Counted from the stretch's first letter, positions 15,086 to 22,571 are shown. The stretch is 39,881 nucleotides of DNA from an uncultured Christensenella sp. (GCA_949841595.1 CATKZB010000010.1:1-39881); one strand, 5' to 3'. Numbers and translations are program-made. The notes: generated by a model not told the origin, from the letters alone.

Positions 15086-15109
15086 TATAGATAGATTTTA
15101 GGAGTGTTT

Positions 15110-16927
15110 ATGATTACTGATAAAGAGCTTAAAGACAAATGGTTTAAATTTTTTGAAAGTCATGGTTTTAAAAGAATTGATAGTTATTCAATTGTGCCAG
15201 AAAATGATCCAACTGTTTTGTTTACGACAGCAGGTATGCATCCTCTTGTGCCATATCTTATGGGAGCAAAACATCCAGCTGGAGACAAAATTTGCGACAT
15301 TCAAAGATGTATAAGAACAAACGACATTGAGTCTGTTGGTGATGAAAGTCACTTGACAGCATTTGAAATGCTTGGGAATTGGTTTTTGGGTGAATGTGAC
15401 AAAGAAAAAATGATCAAATATTCTTATGAATTTTTAACAAGTCCAGAATATTTGGGCATTAACAAAAGTCGCTTGGCTGTGTCTGTTTTTGCAGGTGATG
15501 AAACAGCACCAAAAGATGAACTTGCTTATAACACTTGGAAAAAGTGTGGAATTGATCAAGTCTTTTATTTGAACAAAGAACACAACTGGTGGGCTTTGGG
15601 TGGTGGAGTTGGTCCATGTGGCCCAGACACTGAGATGTTTTACGACACTGGGAAACCAAAGTGTTGCGAAAATTGTTCTCCAGCTTGTGACTGTGGAAAA
15701 TATCTTGAAATATGGAACGATGTTTTCATGCAATATAAAGTTGAAAAAGTGGGAGAACCAGCAAAACTTTTGGCAAGACCAAACATTGACACTGGAATGG
15801 GGCTTGAGAGAACGGTTGTGGTTTTGAATGGACTTAAGAGTGTTTATGACGCTGGAATTTTCAAAGAAGTGATAGACTTTATCAATTCAAAAGCTGAAGT
15901 TAAGTATGATGAAAGTGAAACTGCAAAACGTTCTTATAGAATTATCACTGATCATTTGCGTTCTTCAATGTTTGTGCTTGGAGATGTTAAAGGAGTTGTG
16001 CCTTCAAATGTTGGACAAGGATATATTTTAAGAAGATTTATTCGTAGAGCCGTAAATCATGCAAGAAATATCAAATTTGATGTTAAGTATTTTTCTGACA
16101 TAATTGACCTTTATGTGGACAAACATGGAGAAGATTATAAAGATATAGCTCAAAACAGACAACTTATAAAAGATGAACTTGCAAAAGAAGTTGAGAAATT
16201 TTCTAAGGCTTTGGAAGAAGGTCATAAGGAGTTTGAAAAAGTGATTTCTGGGATTGAAAAACACAAACAATTTGCTTCAATGAAGGGTGAAGTTGTTGAA
16301 AATATCATTTCAGGAAAAGCTGTTTTCAGATTATATGACACATTTGGATTTCCTTTTGAACTTACTAAAGAGTTGGCTCAAGAAAGAGGTTATGCTGTTG
16401 ATGAAGAAGGTTATAAAAAAGCTTTCGAGGAACACCAAGAAAAAAGCAGAACTGCTTCTGCCGGAGTTTTTAAAGGTGGTCTTGCTGACAGCTCTTATGA
16501 AAGTACAAAATTGCACACAGCAACACATTTGATTATGGCTGGACTTAGAAAGATGTTTGGACCACAAGTTATGCAAAAAGGGTCAAACATCACACCAGAA
16601 AGACTTAGAATCGACTTTAATCTGGATCATAAAATGCTTCCTGAAGAAATTTCTGAGCTTGAAAGATTTGTTAATGATGCAATTGCCAAAGAAATTGATG
16701 TTACATGCGATGAGATGAGTGTGGCAGAAGCAAAAAACAGTGGAGCTGTGGGTGTTTTTGAAAGTAAATATGGGGATGTTGTCAAAGTTTACAGCATTGG
16801 TGATATTTCAAAAGAAATTTGTGGTGGTCCTCATGCCAAAAACACAAGAGATTTACATCATTTGAAAATTGTTAAAGAAGAAAGCTCTTCAAGTGGAATT
16901 CGCAGAATAAAAGCGATTTTAGATTAA
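15110..16927 (+). CDS. alaS: Alanyl-tRNA synthetase lacking the C-Ala domain
   Basis: 605 residues from ATG 15110 (TTAGGAG upstream). It charges tRNA-Ala. The class II core is present (VPENDPTVLFTTAGMHPLVP, HLTAFEMLGNWFLG, NIDTGMGLERT), followed by the helical tRNA-recognition region and the editing domain with both zinc/active-site motifs (HTATH near 485 and CGGPHAKNTRDLHHLKI near 575). The protein stops at SGIRRIKAILD, where ordinary bacterial AlaRS (about 870-880 residues) continues into the linker and C-Ala domain. No remnant lies downstream. The core wording (GMHPLVPYLMG-KHP, RCIRTNDIESVGDESH, CxxCxPxCxCGKYLEIWN) is nearer to the type I associate with Patescibacteria than to typical Clostridia, so transfer is possible. 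Confidence 0.93.
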   Translation: MITDKELKDKWFKFFESHGFKRIDSYSIVPENDPTVLFTTAGMHPLVPYLMGAKHPAGDKICDIQRCIRTNDIESVGDESHLTAFEMLGNWFLGECDKEKMIKYSYEFLTSPEYLGINKSRLAVSVFAGDETAPKDELAYNTWKKCGIDQVFYLNKEHNWWALGGGVGPCGPDTEMFYDTGKPKCCENCSPACDCGKYLEIWNDVFMQYKVEKVGEPAKLLARPNIDTGMGLERTVVVLNGLKSVYDAGIFKEVIDFINSKAEVKYDESETAKRSYRIITDHLRSSMFVLGDVKGVVPSNVGQGYILRRFIRRAVNHARNIKFDVKYFSDIIDLYVDKHGEDYKDIAQNRQLIKDELAKEVEKFSKALEEGHKEFEKVISGIEKHKQFASMKGEVVENIISGKAVFRLYDTFGFPFELTKELAQERGYAVDEEGYKKAFEEHQEKSRTASAGVFKGGLADSSYESTKLHTATHLIMAGLRKMFGPQVMQKGSNITPERLRIDFNLDHKMLPEEISELERFVNDAIAKEIDVTCDEMSVAEAKNSGAVGVFESKYGDVVKVYSIGDISKEICGGPHAKNTRDLHHLKIVKEESSSSGIRRIKAILD

Positions 16928-16944
16928 TATTGCAAGTAACTGCA

Positions 16945-16973
16945 TTGACAATATGAAATATTTGTGTTAATAT
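16945..16973 (+). promoter_or_regulatory. Promoter of DUF4097-like gene
   Basis: TTGACA (16945-16950), 17-bp spacer ending TGT, TAATAT (16968-16973). A strong site; AAGGAGGAAGG follows before the ATG. Confidence 0.8.
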
Positions 16974-17003
16974 ATTTATATAAATTTATTAAGGAGGAAG
17001 GTT

Positions 17004-18494
17004 ATGGCTCAAGGAACAATTAGAAAAGGCTTTTTCTTCTATTTTGGTTTGTTGGTTTTGCTCTTGATTTCTATTTTCTTTATCTGCCTTGTGGTTATGA
17101 TGTTCAATCCTGGAAGCACTGTCCTTTGGATGCAGTATTTCACAGAAGACAATCATATTCTCGTTGAAAAAACTACAGATGAAGGAAAAAAAGACATTGA
17201 TTATTCAAAGTTGACTACATTGGAAATTGAATGTTCTTATGCGAATGTTTCTGTTCAAAGAAGTAAAGAATTCACATCTAATGGAATTCACATAATCAAT
17301 AATGCAAAGGGTTTTACTGCTGCTTCTTCTGCAGTTAAATTTTCTTATGAAGCGACTTTGTCTGGCGATTCAACTTTGAGAATTAAAGTTGTTGAACCAA
17401 CTGGATTTGTTTATTTTTCAAAAGATATAAGAATTGTTTTGCATGCTTATTCTGAAAATAGTTTAAATTTTAATAATTTGAAGCTTAAGGTTTTAACTAA
17501 AGAAGGAAATGTGGAAATTGGAGGAACAAATACACGTGCAGCCGAAGAAGTCAATTTAAATTCATTAAATGTGGAAACTGGCAAAGGAAATATATATATC
17601 GGTGACAAATTAAACACAAAAAGTTTGTCTGCTCTTACACTCACTGCATCTGAAGGTTATATTCAATCTTTTAAAAGTGTGAAATTTGGTGATAACAAAA
17701 CTGCAAATGGTATTGAAGCAAATTGTGATGCAACCATAAAAACTGAAAAGGGAAGAATTTTGTTTGGTGTTTTAAATATGTCAGGCGCAAATGTCAATCT
17801 TATTTGCAAATCGGGAGATGTTGCAATTGACAACATCTATGCAAACAAAACTAGTGTTTCTTGCGTACAAGGGAATTATAAGTTGGGTGATATATATGGA
17901 GATTTGGATTATACCAATTCTGAAGATTCAATTTTAGCTCCAAATATTACAGCAGGAAAAATCACTGGTTCTTTCACTTTGACAACAAAGGGAACGGTTG
18001 ATTCTTCCCCAAGAATTAATATTAAAGAAATCACAAAAAATCTTGTTGTAATTTCAGACAGGGGTGATCTTAATGTTAAAAAAGTTCATGGAGCAATCTC
18101 AGTTACAAGTGAAAACCAATTAAATGTTAATCTTGTGGTTGCAGATGATAAATCAGCATCCGACACCATTTCAATTGTCAACAAAAATGGTGAAGTTAAA
18201 CTTGGTTTTATCGGAACTATGGCAGGAAATGTTGGAATTACAACCGACACAAGCAAGATTGTGGTTAATGTAACAAGCGTAACAAAGTTTACTTCCAATG
18301 CATATGCCAATGATCAAGCAGGAGCAACTAAACTTGCTGACGACAAAATAAGTGTTAGTCATGGTTTAAGTGGTGAACAAACAAAAAATCCACTTAATGT
18401 TGAGGGAACATCAGCAATAAGAGGAAATATGACAATTAAAACCAATGCTTCAGTGGCATATAATTTGGTTGCTGTTGACAGTTTGGTGGCATAA
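17004..18494 (+). CDS. Membrane-anchored beta-rich protein, DUF4097-like
   Basis: 496 residues. One N-terminal membrane helix (about 10-36) anchors a long extracytoplasmic region made of repeating short beta segments: NVETGKGNIYIGDKL, KTEKGRILFGVL, ICKSGDVAIDNI, VISDRGDLNVKKVHG, IVNKNGEVKLGFIGT. The alternation of S/T/G-rich turns with hydrophobic strands is what DUF4097 'putative adhesin' domains show, predicting a beta-helix or beta-prism. It is Cys-poor and Thr/Ser/Asn-rich. The location is probably the cell surface, tethered by the helix. The function is unknown (adhesion or envelope stress are family suggestions). It is monocistronic, with a strong promoter and terminator. Confidence 0.7.
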   Translation: MAQGTIRKGFFFYFGLLVLLLISIFFICLVVMMFNPGSTVLWMQYFTEDNHILVEKTTDEGKKDIDYSKLTTLEIECSYANVSVQRSKEFTSNGIHIINNAKGFTAASSAVKFSYEATLSGDSTLRIKVVEPTGFVYFSKDIRIVLHAYSENSLNFNNLKLKVLTKEGNVEIGGTNTRAAEEVNLNSLNVETGKGNIYIGDKLNTKSLSALTLTASEGYIQSFKSVKFGDNKTANGIEANCDATIKTEKGRILFGVLNMSGANVNLICKSGDVAIDNIYANKTSVSCVQGNYKLGDIYGDLDYTNSEDSILAPNITAGKITGSFTLTTKGTVDSSPRINIKEITKNLVVISDRGDLNVKKVHGAISVTSENQLNVNLVVADDKSASDTISIVNKNGEVKLGFIGTMAGNVGITTDTSKIVVNVTSVTKFTSNAYANDQAGATKLADDKISVSHGLSGEQTKNPLNVEGTSAIRGNMTIKTNASVAYNLVAVDSLVA

Positions 18495-18505
18495 TGGCTA
18501 TTTAT

Positions 18506-18533
18506 GATCGAACAATTTTGTTCGGTCTTTTTT
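18506..18533 (+). terminator. Intrinsic terminator after gene 17004
   Basis: GATCGAACA (18506-18514), ATTT, TGTTCGGTC (18519-18527) with one G-U pair, then T6. Confidence 0.85.
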
Positions 18534-18545
18534 ATTGTTTTTGTT

Positions 18546-18574
18546 TTGTTTGTCATTGCGTTTTGTTATATAAT
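18546..18574 (+). promoter_or_regulatory. Promoter of rmuC
   Basis: TTGTTT (18546-18551), 17-bp spacer, TATAAT (18569-18574), then AGGAGAAG and the ATG at 18593. Confidence 0.65.
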
Positions 18575-18592
18575 TAATTCATAGGAGAAGTT

Positions 18593-19891
18593 ATGGTTTG
18601 GGTTTATGTTTTGATTTCTATAGTCATTGTTTTGCTGCTGGTGACAATATTCGTTTGTTTGAAAACAAGAAGTGAGAGCAAATTGTCAAAAGATGATAAG
18701 AATGCTATTATAAGCAGTTTTAACAGCAATATAGATTTTATTAGTAAAAGCTTGAGCGAAACTCAAAAAGCCAATAATACGGCTATTTTGGAGACTATCA
18801 AGGCTTTTCAAGAGAATTTGTCAGGCAATCATGAAATGCTGGAAAAAAGAGTTATGGAGCTTATTAAACAGCTTGATGATCGTATGCAAAACATCAGCAA
18901 GATGCAAGAGGAAAAACTTGAGACAATCAGACAGTCAAATGAACGACAACTTAAATCTTTGCAAGAAGATAATAACAAACAACTTGATAAGATGCGTGAA
19001 ACTGTGGATGAAAAACTTTCAAAGACAATAAATGAAAGATTTGAACAAAGTTTCAAAGTTTTGAGTAATCAGTTGGAAAGTGTCTATAAGTCACTTGGTG
19101 AAATGCAAAATATTGCCACAGATGTTGGAAGTTTGACCAAGATGCTTTCTAATGTGAAAACCACAGGTATCTTTGGAGAAATTCAATTGGGAGCAATCTT
19201 TGATCAACTTTTGACAAAGGATCAATATGAGACAAATTTTGTTACTGCAGATGGAAGAGAACCAGTTGAATATGCAATAAAACTGCCAGGACAAGCAGAT
19301 GGTGATTTTGTGTATTTGCCTGTTGATTCAAAATTTCCTTACACGATTTATAGCGATTTGCAAACTGCATATGAGAAAAATGATTTTGAAGTTGTTAAGC
19401 AGAAAAAAGAACAGCTTAAAAACACCATTAAGGGGATGGCTAAAGATATAAACACCAAATATATTTATCCACCAAAAACCACCAATTTTGCTGTTATGTT
19501 TTTGCCAGTTGAAGGACTTTATGCTGAAGTGGCAAAGATGGGGCTTATTGAAGAACTTCAAGAAAAATTTAATGTAACAATTGCAGGTCCAACAACTATG
19601 AGTGCATTGCTCAATAGTTTACAGATGGGATTCAGAACTTTGGCAATTCAAAAGAAATCTGGTGAGGTTTGGAAGATTTTGGGTGCAGTGAGAACAGAGT
19701 TTGACAAGTTTAACAAGATTGTTGACAAAATCAAAAGGCAATTTGACATCACAAGCAGAGATTTTGATGATTTGGTAGGCACAAGGAGCCGTATGCTTGC
19801 AAGTAAACTTAAATCTGTTGAAAGACTTGATGCAGAAGAGACTGTGAAAATCTTGGGATTAGATGAGCCTTCTGTGGATGAAGAAGAATGA
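18593..19891 (+). CDS. rmuC: DNA recombination protein RmuC
   Basis: 432 residues. An N-terminal membrane helix (about 2-24), a long coiled coil (about 35-185) and then the RmuC nuclease-like domain: GIFGEIQLGAIFDQLL, LPGQADGDFVYLPVDSKFPY, FLPVEGLYAEV, AGPTTMSALLNSLQMGFRTL, and the closing helix VRTEFDKFNKIVDKIKRQFD. RmuC limits DNA rearrangements between inverted repeats and is thought to cut at DNA structures. Length and domain order are normal. It is monocistronic, followed by a strong bidirectional terminator that also closes the accessory minus-strand segment to its right. Confidence 0.92.
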   Translation: MVWVYVLISIVIVLLLVTIFVCLKTRSESKLSKDDKNAIISSFNSNIDFISKSLSETQKANNTAILETIKAFQENLSGNHEMLEKRVMELIKQLDDRMQNISKMQEEKLETIRQSNERQLKSLQEDNNKQLDKMRETVDEKLSKTINERFEQSFKVLSNQLESVYKSLGEMQNIATDVGSLTKMLSNVKTTGIFGEIQLGAIFDQLLTKDQYETNFVTADGREPVEYAIKLPGQADGDFVYLPVDSKFPYTIYSDLQTAYEKNDFEVVKQKKEQLKNTIKGMAKDINTKYIYPPKTTNFAVMFLPVEGLYAEVAKMGLIEELQEKFNVTIAGPTTMSALLNSLQMGFRTLAIQKKSGEVWKILGAVRTEFDKFNKIVDKIKRQFDITSRDFDDLVGTRSRMLASKLKSVERLDAEETVKILGLDEPSVDEEE

Positions 19892-19892
19892 A

Positions 19893-19920
19893 AAAAAACT
19901 AGGCGACTGCCTAGTTTTTT
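19893..19920. terminator. Strong terminator between rmuC and the minus-strand accessory genes
   Basis: AAAAAACTAGGC (19893-19904), loop GACT, GCCTAGTTTTTT (19909-19920). Symmetrical A and T flanks make it bidirectional. Confidence 0.9.
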
Positions 19921-19945
19921 AGTTAGAAGAGATTGTTTATAAAAA

Positions 19946-20377
19946 TTAGCCTTTCAATTCGCTACTATACCATTCTCTTTTTGGTAAATTATCAAAATCG
20001 TAATTTTGCAATTCATCCAAACCGTTTAGATTTGCATATGAACCTACATTTATCATGCAGTTTGATTTGCCTTCATGAAGGTGTACAACTATTACGGGTT
20101 TATGAATCGCAAAAGAAAAACCACACTCCCATGCTGTGCCACTATCACTATATAATCCATAAAATAACATGACAACAACATCACAATTTTTAATGTTTTC
20201 TATGTCTTTTAAAAATGTTTGAGTTGCCCATTCTTTTTTGGTTTTGTTAGCTTTAGAAATTTCGTTTTCCATTGGAGCATAAATTTCTAGTTTTTTAGAA
20301 TGCAAAATGTCTAAAGTTTTTTTATAGTTAGTCATCTCATTTTGGTTAAAAAATGGGCTCGCAAGGTATATTCTTAT
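19946..20377 (-). CDS. Nucleoside 2-deoxyribosyltransferase-like protein, AUA at start
   Basis: 143 residues if read from the ATA at 20377. The family N-terminus IRIYLASPFFNQNE (normally M-K-IYLASPFF) lies upstream of the first ATG (20335), and AGGAG sits 8 bases before that ATA, so the true start has changed from AUG to AUA. Other motifs: EIYAPMENE, KNCDVVVMLFYG, and SDSGTAWECGFSFAIHKPVI, whose Glu (about residue 84) is the nucleophile that takes the deoxyribosyl group. Family members exchange bases between deoxynucleosides or cleave deoxynucleotides. It may be poorly translated, use AUA, or start internally at 20335. It is downstream of an HD hydrolase on the same strand, so a nucleotide-metabolism unit is possible. 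Confidence 0.78.
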   Translation of the reverse strand: MRIYLASPFFNQNEMTNYKKTLDILHSKKLEIYAPMENEISKANKTKKEWATQTFLKDIENIKNCDVVVMLFYGLYSDSGTAWECGFSFAIHKPVIVVHLHEGKSNCMINVGSYANLNGLDELQNYDFDNLPKREWYSSELKG

Positions 20378-20424
20378 TTTTGTTTCTCCTTTTTATAAGT
20401 TTAATTTAATGTCATTTGTATCAA

Positions 20425-20517
20425 CTAACAATAAAGTTTATGTTTTTGATTTTGTGACCAATTAATATTTTTGCCGTGAGCTGCGTCAAAATATCTTATT
20501 ATTCCTAAATGTGCCAT
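20425..20517 (-). CDS. 30-residue ORF with strong ribosome site
   Basis: ATG 20517 has AAGGAG six bases upstream. The product begins MAHLGIIRYFDAAHGKN and ends HKLYC. It is rich in His, Asn and Lys with a single C-terminal Cys and no membrane segment. It lies between the HD hydrolase and the deoxyribosyltransferase on the same strand. It may be a real small protein or the front end of a decayed gene; the frame closes at TAG and no continuation was found in the other frames. No family recognised. Confidence 0.4.
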   Translation of the reverse strand: MAHLGIIRYFDAAHGKNINWSQNQKHKLYC

Positions 20518-20559
20518 AAGAATCTCCTTGAATTGGTATAGATATTAAACAAAAATAAA

Positions 20560-21111
20560 CTATCCAAATATAACTTGCATTATATTTTCATATTTTGGTC
20601 TAAATAAAATTTTAGTATTCTCGCTTAGATCATCAAAATCCTTCTCAAACAATGTTTTTATTTCTTGAATGTCATTTAAAGTAAATCTCTTACTGAAAGA
20701 GAATAAACACATTGGAATATTGTCAAAATGTGCAAGTATATCAGCATCTGCCACACAAAGTTCTTCAATATTTTCAGCATTCTTACTTGCTCTGTGATGT
20801 AAAACACATCCTAAAATTTTATCTATTTTGCTTGGCAACACTTTATACTTTTCCAACAAACTTCTTGCAATTTTTGCTCCGTTTTCGTGGTGGTCAGCTT
20901 TTGTTCCTACTTTCGACATTAAGGCTATGTCATGTAGCATCGCTCCAAGTTCAACGATTTCTTTGTCAGCATTATATTTTTCTGCCAATATCAAACTTTC
21001 CTTCACTACAAACTTTATATGATTATTCCAAAAATCATAATGCTCGTCATCTTCTTTCTTGAAACATTCATTTATTTTTAAAACTTCATTTCTTATATCA
21101 TCGACTAACAT
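20560..21111 (-). CDS. HD-domain phosphohydrolase
   Basis: 183 residues. The HD metal site is intact: H31 (NNHIKFV), H60-D61 (AMLHDIALM), H74-H75 (ADHHENG), H105-H106 (VLHHRASK) and D122 or D124 (VADADILAHFD). The family cleaves phosphomonoesters or phosphodiesters of nucleotides; this short single-domain form is often annotated as a phosphohydrolase of unknown substrate. The start ATG 21111 has AAGGA about 11 bases upstream, a loose site. It is in an AT-rich accessory segment next to a deoxyribosyltransferase-like gene, which hints at nucleotide turnover, but nothing in the sequence names the substrate. Confidence 0.82.
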   Translation of the reverse strand: MLVDDIRNEVLKINECFKKEDDEHYDFWNNHIKFVVKESLILAEKYNADKEIVELGAMLHDIALMSKVGTKADHHENGAKIARSLLEKYKVLPSKIDKILGCVLHHRASKNAENIEELCVADADILAHFDNIPMCLFSFSKRFTLNDIQEIKTLFEKDFDDLSENTKILFRPKYENIMQVIFG

Positions 21112-21145
21112 TTCTTTAAATATCCTTTTTGTCTATTAACAACTT

Positions 21146-21376
21146 TTAATTTGTATTTTGTAAAACTCTAAGCTGTGATTTTGCCATGTTATTGAGTTGA
21201 ACAAGCCTTTCACTTTGTTCTACTTTTTGTTCGATAAGTATTGCATTATAACTTTCCATATTTGCAATCACAAGAAGCTGTTCTAAGGTTGCATAGTCTC
21301 TTATATTGCCTTTAAGACTTGGATTTTTTCTCCACTCAGCAGCAGCTTTGCCAAATAGTGCGACATTCAAAACATG
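21146..21376 (-). pseudogene. KilA-N protein gene remnant (3' part) at tRNA-Leu
   Basis: About 76 residues of the conserved C-terminal part of KilA-N domain DNA-binding proteins: VLNVALFGKAAAEWRKNP, then GNIRDYATLEQLLVIANMES and SERLVQLNNMAKSQL. The homologous frame begins with CATGTTTTGAAT right after the CCA end of tRNA-Leu (the family has D-VLN where this has H-VLN); the KilA-N DNA-binding domain itself is missing. There is no ATG or ribosome site at the front, only a TTG. This is what a deletion or integrase-type recombination at the tRNA 3' end would leave. KilA-N genes are common in phages and mobile elements. Confidence 0.72.
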
Positions 21377-21380
21377 TGGG

Positions 21381-21466
21381 TGGTGCTGGTGGTGGGAGTC
21401 GAACCCACACGTCCTTGCGAACTCAGGATTTTAAGTCCTGTGCGTCTGCCATTCCGCCACACCAGC
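21381..21466 (-). tRNA. tRNA-Leu (anticodon UAA)
   Basis: 86 nt on the minus strand. Acceptor GCTGGTG/CACCAGC, discriminator A, encoded CCA. The anticodon arm reads AGGACT-TAA-AATCCT; the long variable arm GAGTTCGCAAGGACG marks a class II tRNA. The T-arm contains GGTTCGACTCC. Confidence 0.95.
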
Positions 21467-21503
21467 ATATTGATTTCAAAAAAGACGACTTAAAACATTT
21501 GAT

Positions 21504-21578
21504 TGGAGGTACCACCCAGATTTGAACTGGGGAATAAAGGTGTTGCAGACCTTTGCCTTACCACTTGGCGATGGTACC
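21504..21578 (-). tRNA. tRNA-Cys (anticodon GCA)
   Basis: 75 nt on the minus strand. Acceptor GGTACCA/TGGTACC, discriminator U73 (a tRNA-Cys identity element), encoded CCA. The anticodon loop is CTGCAAC. The T-arm is CCCAGTTCAAATCTGGG. It is transcribed with tRNA-Leu from the promoter at 21614-21642. Confidence 0.95.
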
Positions 21579-21613
21579 ATGATGTTTCAAATCATCTCTT
21601 TTGGAACGATTTA

Positions 21614-21642
21614 AATATAACATATTAGGTTGAGTTTGTCAA
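21614..21642 (-). promoter_or_regulatory. Promoter of tRNA-Cys/tRNA-Leu
   Basis: On the minus strand: TTGACA, 17-bp spacer ending TGT, TATATT. It lies 36 bases before the tRNA-Cys 5' end. The rest of 21643-21745 is A/T-rich with no reading frame or structure that I can support. Confidence 0.75.
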
Positions 21643-21745
21643 ACTTTTTTTTGTTTTTTTGACTCTTTTATTTTATATGAGTATGTTTGCTGTTTGGTTA
21701 AAGTTTAAACAATTTTATTAAATTTTATAATTTAAGCGAAAATGC

Positions 21746-21774
21746 TTGATTTTTTATCTTTTTTTTGGTATAGT
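21746..21774 (+). promoter_or_regulatory. Promoter of tRNA-Gly
   Basis: TTGATT (21746-21751), 17-bp spacer ending TGG, TATAGT (21769-21774); the tRNA begins at 21815. Confidence 0.7.
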
Positions 21775-21814
21775 ATTAGAGCATTTGAAGAAAATGCAAC
21801 ATAAAATTGAATAT

Positions 21815-21889
21815 GCGGGAGTGGCTCAGTGGTAGAGCGTTGCCTTGCCAAGGCAAATGTCGCGAGTTCGAATCTCGTCTTCCGCTCCA
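21815..21889 (+). tRNA. tRNA-Gly (anticodon GCC)
   Basis: 75 nt. Acceptor GCGGGAG/CTTCCGC (one G-U), discriminator U, encoded CCA. The anticodon arm is TTGCC-TTGCCAA-GGCAA. The T-arm is GCGAGTTCGAATCTCGT. Confidence 0.96.
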
Positions 21890-21895
21890 AAAAAT

Positions 21896-21920
21896 AAACT
21901 ATGTGTGAACATAGTTTTTT
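21896..21920 (+). terminator. Terminator after tRNA-Gly
   Basis: AAACTATGT (21896-21904), GTGA, ACATAGTTT (21909-21917), T-run. Confidence 0.85.
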
Positions 21921-21998
21921 TATTTATCAGTCTTTAACTAAAATGAAAGATAGATAATCATTTACATTTTTTAAGGTGGGTGTAATTTATAAAAAACA

Positions 21999-22027
21999 TT
22001 GACAAATATTTTCTATGTGTTTATAAT
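21999..22027 (+). promoter_or_regulatory. Consensus promoter of the PH-domain protein gene
   Basis: TTGACA (21999-22004), 17-bp spacer, TATAAT (22022-22027): a perfect match in both hexamers. AAGGAG and the ATG at 22047 follow. Confidence 0.85.
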
Positions 22028-22046
22028 AAATGTGAAGGAGATAAAA

Positions 22047-22496
22047 ATGGAAAACTTATTTGATGAAATTTTAGAAAAAAATGAGAGAATTATCAAAATT
22101 ATTAAACCTAATAAAAGTAGATATTTTAAAGGACTTTGTTGGATGTTTTTCATTCCATTATTTTGGCCACATTTATTAATAATGTTGGTTGGTACATTAT
22201 TTACTTTACCATATTTCTTAATCAGAGCGTACAAAAATACATACTATGCATATACAAATAAACGTTTAATAAGAAGAACTGGTATCTTCGGAAATTCGTA
22301 TGATAGTTTGGAATATAAAGATATTACTTCAACTTCAGTAAAAGTTGGCTTTTTTGATAGGAAAGGCAAGACAGGTTCACTCTTGTTCGTAAGCCCAAGT
22401 TCACATCATGAACATCCTATGATTTTTGCATACATTCAAAATCCTTATCAGGAAATGAACGAAATTAAGGATTGTATTAACTCAGTTAATAAATAA
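22047..22496 (+). CDS. Bacterial PH-domain membrane protein
   Basis: 149 residues from ATG 22047 (AAGGAG; upstream in-frame TTG at 21999 lies in the promoter). N-terminal helix, then two close membrane segments (about 30-60, CWMFFIPLFWPHLLIMLVG and LFTLPYFLI), then a bacterial PH (bPH2/YdbS-like) beta domain: YYAYTNKRLIRRTGIFGNSY, SLEYKDITSTSVKVGFFDRK, GSLLF. Such proteins are membrane-associated and mostly of unknown role. It has its own consensus promoter and a terminator shared with the convergent ung gene. Codon use is somewhat more AT-rich than in the core genes. Confidence 0.82.
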   Translation: MENLFDEILEKNERIIKIIKPNKSRYFKGLCWMFFIPLFWPHLLIMLVGTLFTLPYFLIRAYKNTYYAYTNKRLIRRTGIFGNSYDSLEYKDITSTSVKVGFFDRKGKTGSLLFVSPSSHHEHPMIFAYIQNPYQEMNEIKDCINSVNK

Positions 22497-22508
22497 TATA
22501 TATAACAC

Positions 22509-22537
22509 AAAAGCCCTATCAAAATGATAGGGCTTTT
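22509..22537. terminator. Bidirectional terminator between PH-domain gene and ung
   Basis: AAAAGCCCTATCA (22509-22521), AAA, TGATAGGGCTTTT (22525-22537): a perfect 13-bp stem. Confidence 0.9.
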
Positions 22538-22551
22538 GTTAGTTTCAAAGT
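22534..22551. repeat. 18-bp repeat, copy 2 (ung 3' end)
   Basis: TTTTGTTAGTTTCAAAGT, identical to 3356-3373, overlapping the terminator U-run and lying 21 bases beyond the ung stop. Confidence 0.7.
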
Positions 22552-22571
22552 CTACAATCTTTGCATGTTTT

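Noticed and set aside
15086-15109. T-box riboswitch before alaS
   Set aside because: The leader between the -10 and the ATG is only about 20 bases; no room for specifier and antiterminator structures.
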